From assembly GCF_025574465.1 (NCBI RefSeq), contig NZ_JAOBPP010000020.1, forward strand, positions 414,549-478,548: 64,000 nt of DNA, in the 5' to 3' direction. Positions 39,149 to 47,909 of this stretch are shown piece after piece. Source of the DNA: Kordiimonas aestuarii. GTDB taxonomy: Bacteria > Pseudomonadota > Alphaproteobacteria > Sphingomonadales > Kordiimonadaceae. Under the pieces are notes generated by a model, which saw only the letters and a list, made by a program, of their open reading frames with translations, did no database searches and was not told the DNA's origin. Made by a program: the position numbers and the translations under genes. Position 1 is the stretch's first letter; every line of letters starts with the position of its first letter.

Positions 39149-40546
39149 ATGGCTGAGAGTTTTGATCTTGTTGTAATCGGTGGCGGGCCAGGTGGTTATG
39201 TGGCGGCGATCCGTGGCGCACAGATGGGCATGAAAGTCGCCTGTGTAGAACGCGAGCTTCTGGGCGGCATCTGCCTCAACTGGGGCTGTATTCCAACGAA
39301 GGCGCTCTTGCGGTCAGCCGAAGTGTTTCACCTTGCCAAAAACGCCAAGGATTATGGCCTGAAGATTGACAAGGTGGATTTCGACCTTGACGCCATAGTG
39401 CAGCGCAGCCGCGGTGTGGCAAAGCAGATGAACGGCGGTATCAAATCCCTGTTCAAGAAGAACAAGGTGACCCACCTTGAGGGCGAAGCTAAAATCACCG
39501 GCAAAGGCAAGGTTGCCGTCAAAGGCGAAGACGGCAAGACGACCGAACTTACGGCCAAGGACGTGATCATCGCGACCGGTGCCCGCGCGCGGGAGCTGGA
39601 GCACCTGAAAGCGGATGGTGAACTGGTGTGGACATATCGTCATGCGCTTACACCGAACACAATGCCCAAGAAGTTGCTGGTGATAGGCTCTGGCGCCATC
39701 GGGATCGAGTTTGCGAGCTTCTTCAATGAGCTGGGCTCTGATGTGACCGTGGTTGAGATGATGGACCGCGTGCTGCCGGTTGAAGACGCGGACATTTCCA
39801 AATTCGCCGAGAAATCCTTCAAGAAACAGGGCATGACGATCAAAACCAAAGCGTCGGTCACCGAACTCAAGAAGGGCAAGGATAATGTAACCTGCGTGGT
39901 TGAGACGGACGGCAAGAAAGAAGAGATCACGGTGGACCGCGTGATCATCGCCATCGGGATCACCGGCAATGTGGAAGGCCTTGGCCTTGAAGACGCAGGC
40001 ATCAAGGTTGATCGCGGCCATATCGTCACCAATGAATGGGGCCAGACCGGCGTGGACGGCTTCTGGGCTATTGGTGACGTGGCTGGTGCACCGTGGCTCG
40101 CACACAAGGCATCGCACGAAGGCATTATCGCTGTTGAGAAAATCAATGGCGTCAAGGGCCTGCACCCGATGGACAAGGGCAACATTCCGGGCTGTACATA
40201 TTGCCGCCCGCAGGTGGCATCGGTTGGTCTGACGGAAGCGAAAGCGAAAGAGCAGGGCCATGAGGTGCGTGTTGGTAACTTCCCCTTTATCGGCAACGGC
40301 AAGGCGGTTGCGCTTGGCGAACCGGAAGGCATGGTGAAAACCGTGTTTGACAAGAAAACCGGTGAGCTTCTGGGTGCCCACATGGTTGGCGCCGAGGTAA
40401 CGGAGCTTATCCAAGGTTACGCAGTCGCCCGCACGCTCGAGACAACGGAGCAGGAGTTGATGCACACCGTCTTCCCGCACCCGACGCTGTCAGAGATGAT
40501 GCACGAAAGTGTGCTCGACGCCTACGGCAAGGCGATCCATTTCTAG
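39149..40546 (+). CDS. lpdA: Dihydrolipoyl dehydrogenase (E3)
   Basis: FAD flavoprotein that reoxidises dihydrolipoyl groups with NAD. The 465-residue product has the FAD motif VVIGGGPGGYVAAIRGAQMG, the redox disulfide Cys42/Cys47 in GGICLNWGCIPTK, the NAD motif VIGSGAIGIEFASFF near 180, and the C-terminal His-Glu active-site block HTVFPHPTLSEMMHE. The Trp-containing disulfide loop (CLNWGC) rather than CLNVGC is typical of the alphaproteobacterial pdh-linked isoform. ATG at 39149; a TTG two codons earlier overlaps the cupin stop. Confidence 0.98.
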   Translation: MAESFDLVVIGGGPGGYVAAIRGAQMGMKVACVERELLGGICLNWGCIPTKALLRSAEVFHLAKNAKDYGLKIDKVDFDLDAIVQRSRGVAKQMNGGIKSLFKKNKVTHLEGEAKITGKGKVAVKGEDGKTTELTAKDVIIATGARARELEHLKADGELVWTYRHALTPNTMPKKLLVIGSGAIGIEFASFFNELGSDVTVVEMMDRVLPVEDADISKFAEKSFKKQGMTIKTKASVTELKKGKDNVTCVVETDGKKEEITVDRVIIAIGITGNVEGLGLEDAGIKVDRGHIVTNEWGQTGVDGFWAIGDVAGAPWLAHKASHEGIIAVEKINGVKGLHPMDKGNIPGCTYCRPQVASVGLTEAKAKEQGHEVRVGNFPFIGNGKAVALGEPEGMVKTVFDKKTGELLGAHMVGAEVTELIQGYAVARTLETTEQELMHTVFPHPTLSEMMHESVLDAYGKAIHF

Positions 40547-40555
40547 GAGCCAAAA

Positions 40556-41167
40556 ATGAAATTCAGGGTTCACCCAAGCGTTTCTCACATTCAGGCGATG
40601 CTGGCTAATATGGAGGAGCGCACGGGCAAAAGCCCTGACGGTTGGGCGGATGTCGCGCGCAGTTATGACCTCGCAGATATAAATGCCCTTGGTGCCAAGC
40701 TGAAGGCGGACCATGGGCTCGGCAAGCCGACTGCATGGCTGCTGGCGAGTTATGCGCTGGGTGAGACACCTGAGGACTACGACGGTGATGCCTACCTTAC
40801 CCGCGCACCGCACCTCTTCGATGCTCAGTTTTCAGGTAAAAAAGAAACCTTGAAGCCGCTCGCGGAAAAAGTGATTGGGCGTTTGCTTTCCCTTGGTGAT
40901 GACGTGGGCGTGAGTCCGACGAAGACCATGGTGCCCATCTATAGACATCGCGTATTCGCTCAGGTAAAAGCTGCTACGCAGACACGGCTGGATGTCGGCC
41001 TGGCGCTTGGGCGTTATGATAGCGAACTTCCGGGTCGTGTCAAAAATACCGGCGGGGCTGCAAAAGGCGACCGTATTACCCATGTAATAGGGGTAACGGC
41101 AGACGAGCGGATCGATGATGAGCTTATCGGTTGGCTGCGCAAAGCTTATGAGTTGGATGACAAGTAA
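40556..41167 (+). CDS. DUF4287 / DUF5655-like protein
   Basis: Soluble 203-residue protein. The N-terminal 75 residues look like DUF4287 ([20 protein letters not shown], then [20 protein letters not shown]). The C-terminal part looks like DUF5655 ([19 protein letters not shown], then [26 protein letters not shown]). Both families are of unknown function; DUF5655 is sometimes linked to nucleic-acid or transport annotations without firm evidence. The stop overlaps the lipA start in TAATG, so translation is coupled to lipA. Assignment is from motif memory. Confidence 0.8.
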   Translation: MKFRVHPSVSHIQAMLANMEERTGKSPDGWADVARSYDLADINALGAKLKADHGLGKPTAWLLASYALGETPEDYDGDAYLTRAPHLFDAQFSGKKETLKPLAEKVIGRLLSLGDDVGVSPTKTMVPIYRHRVFAQVKAATQTRLDVGLALGRYDSELPGRVKNTGGAAKGDRITHVIGVTADERIDDELIGWLRKAYELDDK

Positions 41168-42081
41168 TGAGCACAGAAGACAAACCGCAAAACTATCAGC
41201 GCAAACCAAGCTGGATCCGGGTTAAGGCACCTGTGAGCAAAGAGTATGCGGAAACGCGCAAGATGATGCGCGACCTGAAGCTACATACGGTCTGCGAAGA
41301 GGCAGCATGCCCGAACATTGGCGAATGCTGGAAACAGAAACACGCCACGATCATGATTTTGGGTGATACCTGTACACGCGCTTGCGCCTTCTGTAATGTG
41401 AAGACCGGTCGCCCGATGGCGGTAGACCCGCTTGAGCCCGAGAATACGGCGATTGCTTGTGCGCAAATGGGCCTCAATCACATTGTCATCACCTCTGTCG
41501 ACAGAGATGACCTGGCGGATGGTGGTGCAAGGCAGTTTGTGCGTGTGATTGAAGAACTGCGCAAACACAGCCCCAATACCACGATCGAGATTTTAACGCC
41601 GGATTTCCGCAACAAGCCGGGTGCCATCGAGATGGTTGCGGAAGCGCGCCCTGATGTGTTTAACCATAACCTTGAGACCGTACCGCGGAACTACCCCAAA
41701 ATTCGCCCCGGCGCGCGTTACTACCATTCGCTACGCCTTCTTGAGACTGTGAAAAAAGTGGATCCGTCGATTTTTACCAAATCGGGCATTATGGTAGGCC
41801 TTGGCGAGGAACGCATGGAAGTGAGCCAGGTGATGGACGACATGCGCATGGCGGATATCGACTTTATGACCATCGGCCAATATCTGCAGCCAACACCACG
41901 CCACGCCAAGCTTGAGCGTTTTGTCACGCCCGACGAGTTCAAGTCTTATGAGCGCATGGGCAAGGGTAAGGGCTTCCTGCTGATCTCAAGTACGCCCCTC
42001 ACTCGGTCGAGCTACCATGCAGGTGATGATTTTGCCAAGCTGCGCGCCGCGCGTCAGCGACAGCTTAAAGCCGCTGAATAG
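41167..42081 (+). CDS. lipA: Lipoyl synthase
   Basis: Radical SAM enzyme inserting two sulfurs into protein-bound octanoyl groups to make lipoyl cofactor. The 304-residue product has both iron-sulfur motifs: Cys43/48/54 ([12 protein letters not shown]) for the auxiliary cluster and Cys69/73/76 (CTRACAFC) for the SAM cluster, plus the C-terminal RSSYHA serine motif. The lipoyl domains of PdhB and PdhC encoded just upstream are its expected substrates. Confidence 0.98.
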   Translation: MSTEDKPQNYQRKPSWIRVKAPVSKEYAETRKMMRDLKLHTVCEEAACPNIGECWKQKHATIMILGDTCTRACAFCNVKTGRPMAVDPLEPENTAIACAQMGLNHIVITSVDRDDLADGGARQFVRVIEELRKHSPNTTIEILTPDFRNKPGAIEMVAEARPDVFNHNLETVPRNYPKIRPGARYYHSLRLLETVKKVDPSIFTKSGIMVGLGEERMEVSQVMDDMRMADIDFMTIGQYLQPTPRHAKLERFVTPDEFKSYERMGKGKGFLLISSTPLTRSSYHAGDDFAKLRAARQRQLKAAE

Positions 42082-42099
42082 GTAAGGCGAGCAAGTCCA

Positions 42100-42552
42100 G
42101 TGCCCCGGTTTACCGAGAAAAAGACGCTGCCTTACACGCAAGAGCAGCTATTTACGCTGGTCTCTGATGTAGCCAAATACCCGGAATTTTTGCCGTGGTG
42201 CACGGGCGCGCGCGTCTACAACCGCAGGCAAGATCAGTTTGATGCCGATGTGATTATCGGCTTCAAGATGTTCAGTGAACGATTTACCTCGCGCGTGCGA
42301 TACGAAGAATATGGCAGGGTTGATGTTGATTACATCAAGGGGCCGATGAAACGGCTTTATAACCACTGGCGCTTTAGACCTGTCGGCCTTCACTCGTGCC
42401 AAATTGACTTTGAGGTCGAGTTCGAATTTTCAAATCGTATGCTGAACCAGATGATCGGCGGCCTTTTTGGCGAGGCATGTAAAAAAATGGTTCACGCGTT
42501 CGAGACACGAGCCGAGGAAATATATGGTGTACCCAAGAGGGCTAATCCGTAA
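42100..42552 (+). CDS. RatA/Coq10 family START-like protein
   Basis: Small START-fold protein related to mitochondrial Coq10 (ubiquinone binding) and to E. coli RatA. The 150-residue product starts with GTG and shows the family N-terminus KKTLPYTQEQLFTLVSDVAKYPEFLPWCTG and the C-terminal FEFSNRMLNQMIGGLFGEACKKM. It follows lipA by 18 bases, the usual lipA-ratA pair in alphaproteobacteria. A Coq10-like role in respiration is more likely here than a toxin role, by inference. Its 3' end overlaps the opposing pncC gene by 11 bases. Confidence 0.9.
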   Translation: MPRFTEKKTLPYTQEQLFTLVSDVAKYPEFLPWCTGARVYNRRQDQFDADVIIGFKMFSERFTSRVRYEEYGRVDVDYIKGPMKRLYNHWRFRPVGLHSCQIDFEVEFEFSNRMLNQMIGGLFGEACKKMVHAFETRAEEIYGVPKRANP

Positions 42553-43036
42553 TTGCCGATTTGAGCAGCCTGAGGGCGTTTGCGACGGTCGCTTGCCGGA
42601 TTTTATCACGTCCGATGTTCCCGAAGTGAAATTCATGTGCGTACGGCGCTTCGCCTTGGCGGGCGACGCCAATCCATACGAGTCCGACAGGCTTTTCCGG
42701 GGTGCCGCCGCCCGGACCCGCAACCCCGGTAACAGCCACGCTGACGTCAGAACGTGAATTTACAAGCGCGCCGTATGCCATTTCCTTGGCGACTGCGGAC
42801 GAAACTGCACCAAACCGGTGAAGGCTTTCTGTGCTGACGCCCAACATCTGATTCTTCGCTTCGTTTGAATAAGTGACGAAGCCCCTGTCAACAACGTCGG
42901 ACGAACCGGGAATTTCTGTCAATGCGCCGGAAATCAGACCTCCGGTACAACTCTCAGCGGTGACAACCAACATGCTACGGTTACGAGCAGCCTCAAGAAC
43001 CTGGGATGCCAATGTCAGAATGTTTTTGTCGAACAT
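42542..43036 (-). CDS. pncC: CinA-family nicotinamide-nucleotide amidohydrolase
   Basis: Deamidates nicotinamide mononucleotide for NAD recycling. The 164-residue product is a stand-alone CinA C-terminal domain: VVTAESCTGGLISGALTEIPGSS carries the catalytic Ser, and VAVTGVAGPGGGTPEKPVG follows. The ATG at 43036 overlaps the stop of the upstream transporter gene in TAATG; a longer frame from 43060 has no support. It is the last gene of the ispDF-pgpA-yeiH-pncC chain. Confidence 0.93.
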   Translation of the reverse strand: MFDKNILTLASQVLEAARNRSMLVVTAESCTGGLISGALTEIPGSSDVVDRGFVTYSNEAKNQMLGVSTESLHRFGAVSSAVAKEMAYGALVNSRSDVSVAVTGVAGPGGGTPEKPVGLVWIGVARQGEAPYAHEFHFGNIGRDKIRQATVANALRLLKSAITD

Positions 43037-44040
43037 TACGCCTCGGTTATTGGAAGGCACAGCAGCACAAGCCCTGCAAGCCAGATTGTCTCAACCACCA
43101 TCAGCATCACCGGTCGCCAGCCAAGGGTGGCGATGCTCCGGAGGTTACTTTTAAGCCCAATGGCAGCAATAGCAGTTATGAGACACGTTCTGGAGAAGGT
43201 GGTCAAGACAGACTTGGCCTCTGCAGGTATGGTTACGGCGCTGTTGATCAGCACGAAAACCACGAACGCAACAAGGAAGCCGGGTAGTATCGGCGGTTTT
43301 TTTGCGCCATCGTCAGCTTGTGCGTATGTGCGGAAAACAAGAACAAAAGCGAGTACCACAGGCAATAGCATGGCGACACGCATCAGCTTGGTGAGGGCTG
43401 CCAGATCGCCAGCTTCCGCGGAGATCGAGTATCCTGCACCCACAACTTGCGCAACGTCGTGGATGGTTGCACCAATAAAGATGCCAGCTTCGGCGTCGGT
43501 CATGCCTACAAGCCCACCGATCATTGGGTAGATTATCATGGCGACAGTTGAGAGGGCGGTGACGCCGACCACCGCAAATACGGTATCCCGTTCCTGTTCG
43601 TCACTTTTTGGCATGACGGCAGATAGGGCAAGAGCGGCGGAAGCACCACAAATAGCAACGGCACCGCCTGTAAGAGCACCAAATCGCCTCTTGAGGCCAA
43701 ACAACCGCGCTACCAGAAGGCCAAAAAGAATGGAGGTAACGATACCGACGGCCATCAGCACGAAGGTTTGCCAACCTAGTGCCATTACGTCCGCAAGGGC
43801 AATGCGCAAGCCGAGGAGCGCAACCCCAATACGAAGTACTGTACTACTGGTAAACGCGATGCCCGGTTGGCATTTGGGATCATCATGCACAAAGTGCAGT
43901 GCCATGCCCAGAAGAAGCGCAAAAAGCATTGCTGGTGCGCCATAATGCTCACCCAGGAAGCTGGCTGCGAGTCCAACGGTGAGGGAAATTATAAAACCGG
44001 GGAAAATAGTAGCAATTCGTTCTTTAGTACTGTTGACCAT
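43036..44040 (-). CDS. YeiH-family putative sulfate exporter
   Basis: Polytopic inner-membrane protein of the YeiH / UPF0324 family, commonly annotated as a putative sulfate exporter though the substrate is unproven. The 334-residue product has about ten hydrophobic segments and the family blocks LRIGVALLGLRI, TGGAVAICGASAALALSAVM and GIFIGATIHDVAQVVGAGYS. The ATG at 44040 overlaps the pgpA stop in TGATG. Overlap with neighbours on both sides shows tight coexpression. Confidence 0.88.
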   Translation of the reverse strand: MVNSTKERIATIFPGFIISLTVGLAASFLGEHYGAPAMLFALLLGMALHFVHDDPKCQPGIAFTSSTVLRIGVALLGLRIALADVMALGWQTFVLMAVGIVTSILFGLLVARLFGLKRRFGALTGGAVAICGASAALALSAVMPKSDEQERDTVFAVVGVTALSTVAMIIYPMIGGLVGMTDAEAGIFIGATIHDVAQVVGAGYSISAEAGDLAALTKLMRVAMLLPVVLAFVLVFRTYAQADDGAKKPPILPGFLVAFVVFVLINSAVTIPAEAKSVLTTFSRTCLITAIAAIGLKSNLRSIATLGWRPVMLMVVETIWLAGLVLLCLPITEA

Positions 44041-44558
44041 CAAACCAAACCATCTAACAAACCTGTAGTTAGAAGGAGCCATATACTAATTGCAGCGAGA
44101 ATGCCAGCGATGAGATCGTCTACCATCACACCAAAGCCTCCTGCTACTTTTTTGTCTAGCCAGCCAATCGGCCAGGGTTTGAGGATGTCAAAGAACCGAA
44201 ACAGCAGAAACGCCAAACCATATATGATGTACGCCTTTGGAATGAGCGCAGCGGGTATGAGTGCCAACCACTGCCCGGCAATCTCATCAATGATAATTTC
44301 CGGTGCGTCATGAATATTGGTAAGCTTTTCTATATGGTTGATTGAAAGGCTGGCGAAAACAGTCAGTGTGATAGCGCCAGCAATCAGGCCGGATATGCCA
44401 AAACCTGCCTGTATCAGCACAACACCGATGAGAAGCCCCAATAGCGAGCCCCATGTCCCGGGTGCAGGCCTGAGCATGCCAATGCCGAGACCGGTTACAA
44501 ACCAGAAGTGTGGAGACAGGTTTCGTTCGTTCCAAGTGCGCAGAGATACTTTCGCCAT
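44040..44558 (-). CDS. pgpA: Phosphatidylglycerophosphatase A
   Basis: Membrane phosphatase converting phosphatidylglycerol phosphate to phosphatidylglycerol. The 172-residue product has the PgpA blocks GMLRPAPGTWGSL near the N-terminus, IIIDEIAGQWLAL (about residue 90) and GGFGVMVDDLIAGI near the C-terminus, which supply the acidic metal ligands. Several hydrophobic helices lie between them. GGAGA precedes the ATG at 44558, which overlaps the ispDF stop (TGATG). Confidence 0.94.
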   Translation of the reverse strand: MAKVSLRTWNERNLSPHFWFVTGLGIGMLRPAPGTWGSLLGLLIGVVLIQAGFGISGLIAGAITLTVFASLSINHIEKLTNIHDAPEIIIDEIAGQWLALIPAALIPKAYIIYGLAFLLFRFFDILKPWPIGWLDKKVAGGFGVMVDDLIAGILAAISIWLLLTTGLLDGLV

Positions 44559-45772
44559 CAATTTTCTCCGAAGGGTAGGCGCACAGTTGCGGTCGCCTGT
44601 GCGGCAATGCCTTCTTCACGTCCTGTAAAACCGAGCTTTTCCGTGGTCGTTGCTTGCACGGAAACGCGGCGTATATCGATTTGCAACAATTCGGCGATGC
44701 GCGCCCGCATGGCAATATTATGAGGGCCTATTTTGGGCCGCTCGCATATCAGGCATATGGCGACATGGGCGATGACGCCACCCTTCGCCAAAACGCGATC
44801 CTTAGCGAAACTTAGAAAGATATCGCTGGGGCTGCCACGCCATTGGTCGTCGCTAGGCGGAAAGTGTTGCCCAATATCGCCCTCTGCTAGGGCTGCGAGG
44901 ATAGCATCGGTCAGGGCGTGCAAGCCGACATCGGCATCCGAATGCCCCTTCAGGCGTTTAGTGAACGGCAGCCTCACGCCGCACAGCCAGACATGATCAC
45001 CTTCTTCAAACCTGTGTACGTCATAACCCGAACCTGTTCGGATATCCGCCAATCGCATCATCAGCATCTGTTCCGCCTTTGTAAGGTCTGCGGCAGTTGT
45101 AATTTTGAAGTTATTGTCATTGCCTTCCACGATGCGAACTTGGGTGTCATTAGCTTCCATGACGGCGCCATCGTCGGTGTATTGATCCCCGGTCGCTCGT
45201 TCATGCGCTTCCAGCAAGGCATGAAACCGGAAAGCTTGAGGGGTTTGCACCGAATACAGGCCATCCCGCTTAACTGTGCGGGTAATCACCTCGTCGGATA
45301 CTGCCTTAAGCGTATCTGTTACTGGTATTGCGGGTAACACTGCCATGGCACCGCGTTCAAGGGCCGATACAAGTCGCTCTATTGTATCTCTGTCAATGAA
45401 GGGGCGGGCTGCGTCGTGAACAAGAACATAGTCGGGCGCGATATGCGCCATGGCAGCAAGGCCATCACGTACGCTCTCCTGCCGGGTCGCGCCGCCCAGA
45501 GCTTGTTCAAGAAGGTCAAAACCCTTTGCTGCCGCATGATATAGCTCGAGGTCGTCTCGGTGAACTACAACCTTTATGGGGACGTTGGGCAGGGCCGTGC
45601 GCATGGCGTCAAGCGTATGGGATAAAATCATTTTCCCTGCGACCGTACGATACTGTTTCGGAAGTCCGGCTCCCGCGCGGCTACCCCGCCCGGCGGCAAC
45701 GATCAGGACTGCGATTTTCGGTTGGCTCGTTTGCAAAATCTGGCTCTGGCTTTTTGTAATCACTTCTGGCAT
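44558..45772 (-). CDS. ispDF: Bifunctional IspD/IspF (MEP pathway)
   Basis: Two MEP-pathway enzymes fused in one chain. IspD (about residues 18-240) makes CDP-methylerythritol: AVLIVAAGRGSRAGAGLPKQY, then LVHDAARPFID. IspF (about 246-404) forms the cyclic diphosphate: RTGSGYDVHRF with zinc ligands, GHSDADVGLHALTDA, and VQATTTEKLGFTGREEGIAA. The 404-residue length fits known fusions. The fusion is common in alphaproteobacteria. dxr, the preceding pathway step, is at 4.8 kb. It heads the four-gene minus-strand chain and is divergent from dusB. Confidence 0.98.
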   Translation of the reverse strand: MPEVITKSQSQILQTSQPKIAVLIVAAGRGSRAGAGLPKQYRTVAGKMILSHTLDAMRTALPNVPIKVVVHRDDLELYHAAAKGFDLLEQALGGATRQESVRDGLAAMAHIAPDYVLVHDAARPFIDRDTIERLVSALERGAMAVLPAIPVTDTLKAVSDEVITRTVKRDGLYSVQTPQAFRFHALLEAHERATGDQYTDDGAVMEANDTQVRIVEGNDNNFKITTAADLTKAEQMLMMRLADIRTGSGYDVHRFEEGDHVWLCGVRLPFTKRLKGHSDADVGLHALTDAILAALAEGDIGQHFPPSDDQWRGSPSDIFLSFAKDRVLAKGGVIAHVAICLICERPKIGPHNIAMRARIAELLQIDIRRVSVQATTTEKLGFTGREEGIAAQATATVRLPFGEN

Positions 45773-45822
45773 AAGCGGTGCCTATTATTTAGGCAGTGAT
45801 CTGTTAGGTTAGGTAAAGATTG

Positions 45823-46809
45823 ATGGCTCTTAACATTGGACCGGTAGAAATCAAAGATCCAGTTATTCTCGCACCCATGTCGGGTGTGACCGATATGCCG
45901 TTCCGGCGTCTTGTGAAACGCTATGGCGCGGGGCTTGTTGTGTCAGAGATGATTGCGTCGGAAGCAATGATCCGAGCGACCGCAAGCAGCATGAAGATGT
46001 CGACAAACTGTGCGGATGAATTTCCAATGTCGGTCCAGCTCGCGGGTTGTGAAGGTGCCAAGATGGCTGAAGCTGCCAAGCTGAATGAAGACCGTGGCGC
46101 AGCTATCATTGATATCAACATGGGATGCCCAGTAAAAAAGGTTGTGAATGGCCACGCCGGGTCGGCGCTTATGCGTGATCTCGACCACGCTGGTGAGCTT
46201 ATTCATGCTACGGTAAATGCTGTGTCCTTGCCCGTCACACTTAAGATGCGCCTTGGCTGGGACGATAATAGCTTTAATGCGCCTGAGTTGGCCAAAATCG
46301 CAGAACAGGCAGGGGTTAAGCTCATCGCGGTTCATGGACGAACGCGGTGCCAGATGTATCGTGGCCATGCTAACTGGAAGAAGGTTGGCGTTGTCAAGGA
46401 AGCCGTAAGCCTGCCGGTAGTGGTGAATGGCGATATCAACGATTTTGGCGATGTTGACCAGGCGCTTTCGGATTCTTGCGCAGACGGGGTCATGATAGGA
46501 CGCGGCTGTTATGGCAAGCCATGGCTTATTGGCCAGGTGATGCATTATCTGCGGACCGGTGAAAAACGGCCGGAGCCCGACCTTGAGGAACAGATGGCCA
46601 CTGTTCTTGAGCATTATGATGAAATGCTAAGCCACTATGGTATTGAAGGCGGTATTCGTATCGCTCGCAAGCATCTTGGTTGGTATACGAAAGGCCTGCA
46701 TAGCTCGGCCGACTTCCGGAACGAAATCAACCGTATGGAGGACCCTGAGGCGGTAAAGCGGGCCCTGAGAGACTTCTACTTACCTCTTTGTGAACAAATG
46801 GCAGCTTAA
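45823..46809 (+). CDS. dusB: tRNA-dihydrouridine synthase DusB
   Basis: FMN enzyme reducing uridines in tRNA. The 328-residue product has VILAPMSGVTDMPFRRL near the N-terminus, the catalytic Cys in DINMGCPVKKV (about residue 100), the FMN-phosphate motif GVMIGRGCYGKPWL, and a helical C-terminal domain. The ATG at 45823 has AGGTAA upstream; a TTG one codon earlier is less likely. Its stop overlaps the ntrB ATG (TAATG). A dusB-ntrB-ntrC order (nifR3-ntrBC) is classic for alphaproteobacteria. Confidence 0.97.
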   Translation: MALNIGPVEIKDPVILAPMSGVTDMPFRRLVKRYGAGLVVSEMIASEAMIRATASSMKMSTNCADEFPMSVQLAGCEGAKMAEAAKLNEDRGAAIIDINMGCPVKKVVNGHAGSALMRDLDHAGELIHATVNAVSLPVTLKMRLGWDDNSFNAPELAKIAEQAGVKLIAVHGRTRCQMYRGHANWKKVGVVKEAVSLPVVVNGDINDFGDVDQALSDSCADGVMIGRGCYGKPWLIGQVMHYLRTGEKRPEPDLEEQMATVLEHYDEMLSHYGIEGGIRIARKHLGWYTKGLHSSADFRNEINRMEDPEAVKRALRDFYLPLCEQMAA

Positions 46810-47909
46810 TGCGTGACCGGGGGGGCAGCGCGGGGGAGATAGGCACGCAGGATATTCTGCATAGCCTAAGCCAAGCTATATTCCTGGTTGGCACGGACAA
46901 TCTCATCACCGATGTTTTTGCACAGGCCGAAACCATTTTTGAACGCAGCCGCGAAACACTGTGTGGCAGCCCAATCGCCCACCTGCGGGGTGTGGGCTAT
47001 GCGGCTGACGGGCTGGTCACTCGGGCTCGTGATGAAAATACGCCCCTTAACAGCTATGACGTCGCTGTCATGCCTCCGATTGGCGATATTGAGTTGATGG
47101 ATATGCATGCCCACCCACACGGGGATTCCAGCGCTATTATCCTTTCTGTACAACCGCGACGAATCACGGCTTTTCTGGAAAAACGCGCCGAGATGGAAGC
47201 CGCGGCCCGATCTGTCAGTGGGCTGGCATCAATGTTGGCGCATGAAATCAAAAACCCGCTCTCGGGCATTCGAGGTGCGGCGCAATTGATGGCCCGGGCG
47301 CAGGACAGTAAAAACGCAAGACTAACTGAACTGATTGTCAAGGAAGTGGATCGGATCAAAGGACTCGTTGACGAGCTTGAAACTTTCAGCTCACCTCACG
47401 CACATACAAATGAAGCGGTGAATATCCATGAAGTGCTGGATCATGTGCTGAATGTTGCCGTGGCGGGTTTTGGCGCAAAGTGTAGTTTTCGCCCCCGTTT
47501 TGACCCTTCGTTGCCGCCGGTTTTTGGTAATTATGATCGTCTGATACAGGTGTTTTTAAACTTGATTAAAAATGCTGTTGAAGCGGCGGGGCCTGACGCT
47601 GACATCACAATCACAACATCGTATCGGCATGGAATCTGGCTCACTAGTCGATCTGGTGAACGAATCCGTTTGCCGGTCGAAGTCAGCGTTCTGGATAACG
47701 GGCCGGGAATACCCAATCATCTACGCGGGCACCTTTTTGATCCATTTGTCAGCGGCAAGGAAGGCGGTACAGGCTTGGGCCTTGCTCTGGTTGCCAGATA
47801 CGTGAGTGATATGGAGGGAACGGTAACCTGTGATAACCACCCGAAAAGTGGGGCGCAGTTTAAGGTGCAGCTTGCACTTGAAGAGGACATGAGAAGTGGG
47901 ACGACCTAA
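46809..47909 (+). CDS. ntrB: Nitrogen regulation sensor kinase NtrB
   Basis: Soluble histidine kinase/phosphatase that phosphorylates NtrC under nitrogen limitation. The 366-residue product has an N-terminal PAS-like domain (about 12-120). The H-box is [20 protein letters not shown] (His145), and the N, G1 and G2 boxes are [16 protein letters not shown] and [10 protein letters not shown]. No membrane segment is seen. It overlaps dusB by one base and ntrC by 14 bases. Confidence 0.96.
   Translation: MRDRGGSAGEIGTQDILHSLSQAIFLVGTDNLITDVFAQAETIFERSRETLCGSPIAHLRGVGYAADGLVTRARDENTPLNSYDVAVMPPIGDIELMDMHAHPHGDSSAIILSVQPRRITAFLEKRAEMEAAARSVSGLASMLAHEIKNPLSGIRGAAQLMARAQDSKNARLTELIVKEVDRIKGLVDELETFSSPHAHTNEAVNIHEVLDHVLNVAVAGFGAKCSFRPRFDPSLPPVFGNYDRLIQVFLNLIKNAVEAAGPDADITITTSYRHGIWLTSRSGERIRLPVEVSVLDNGPGIPNHLRGHLFDPFVSGKEGGTGLGLALVARYVSDMEGTVTCDNHPKSGAQFKVQLALEEDMRSGTT

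Noticed and set aside
39314..40480. A 388-codon open frame on the minus strand
   Set aside because: It lies entirely inside lpdA, which has full family motifs on the other strand. The frame is a by-product of codon use, and no ribosome site or family motif was seen.
42100..43036. ratA-pncC as a toxin-antitoxin pair
   Set aside because: The RatA-type protein follows lipA as in many alphaproteobacteria and is more Coq10-like; pncC is a metabolic enzyme on the other strand, not an antitoxin.
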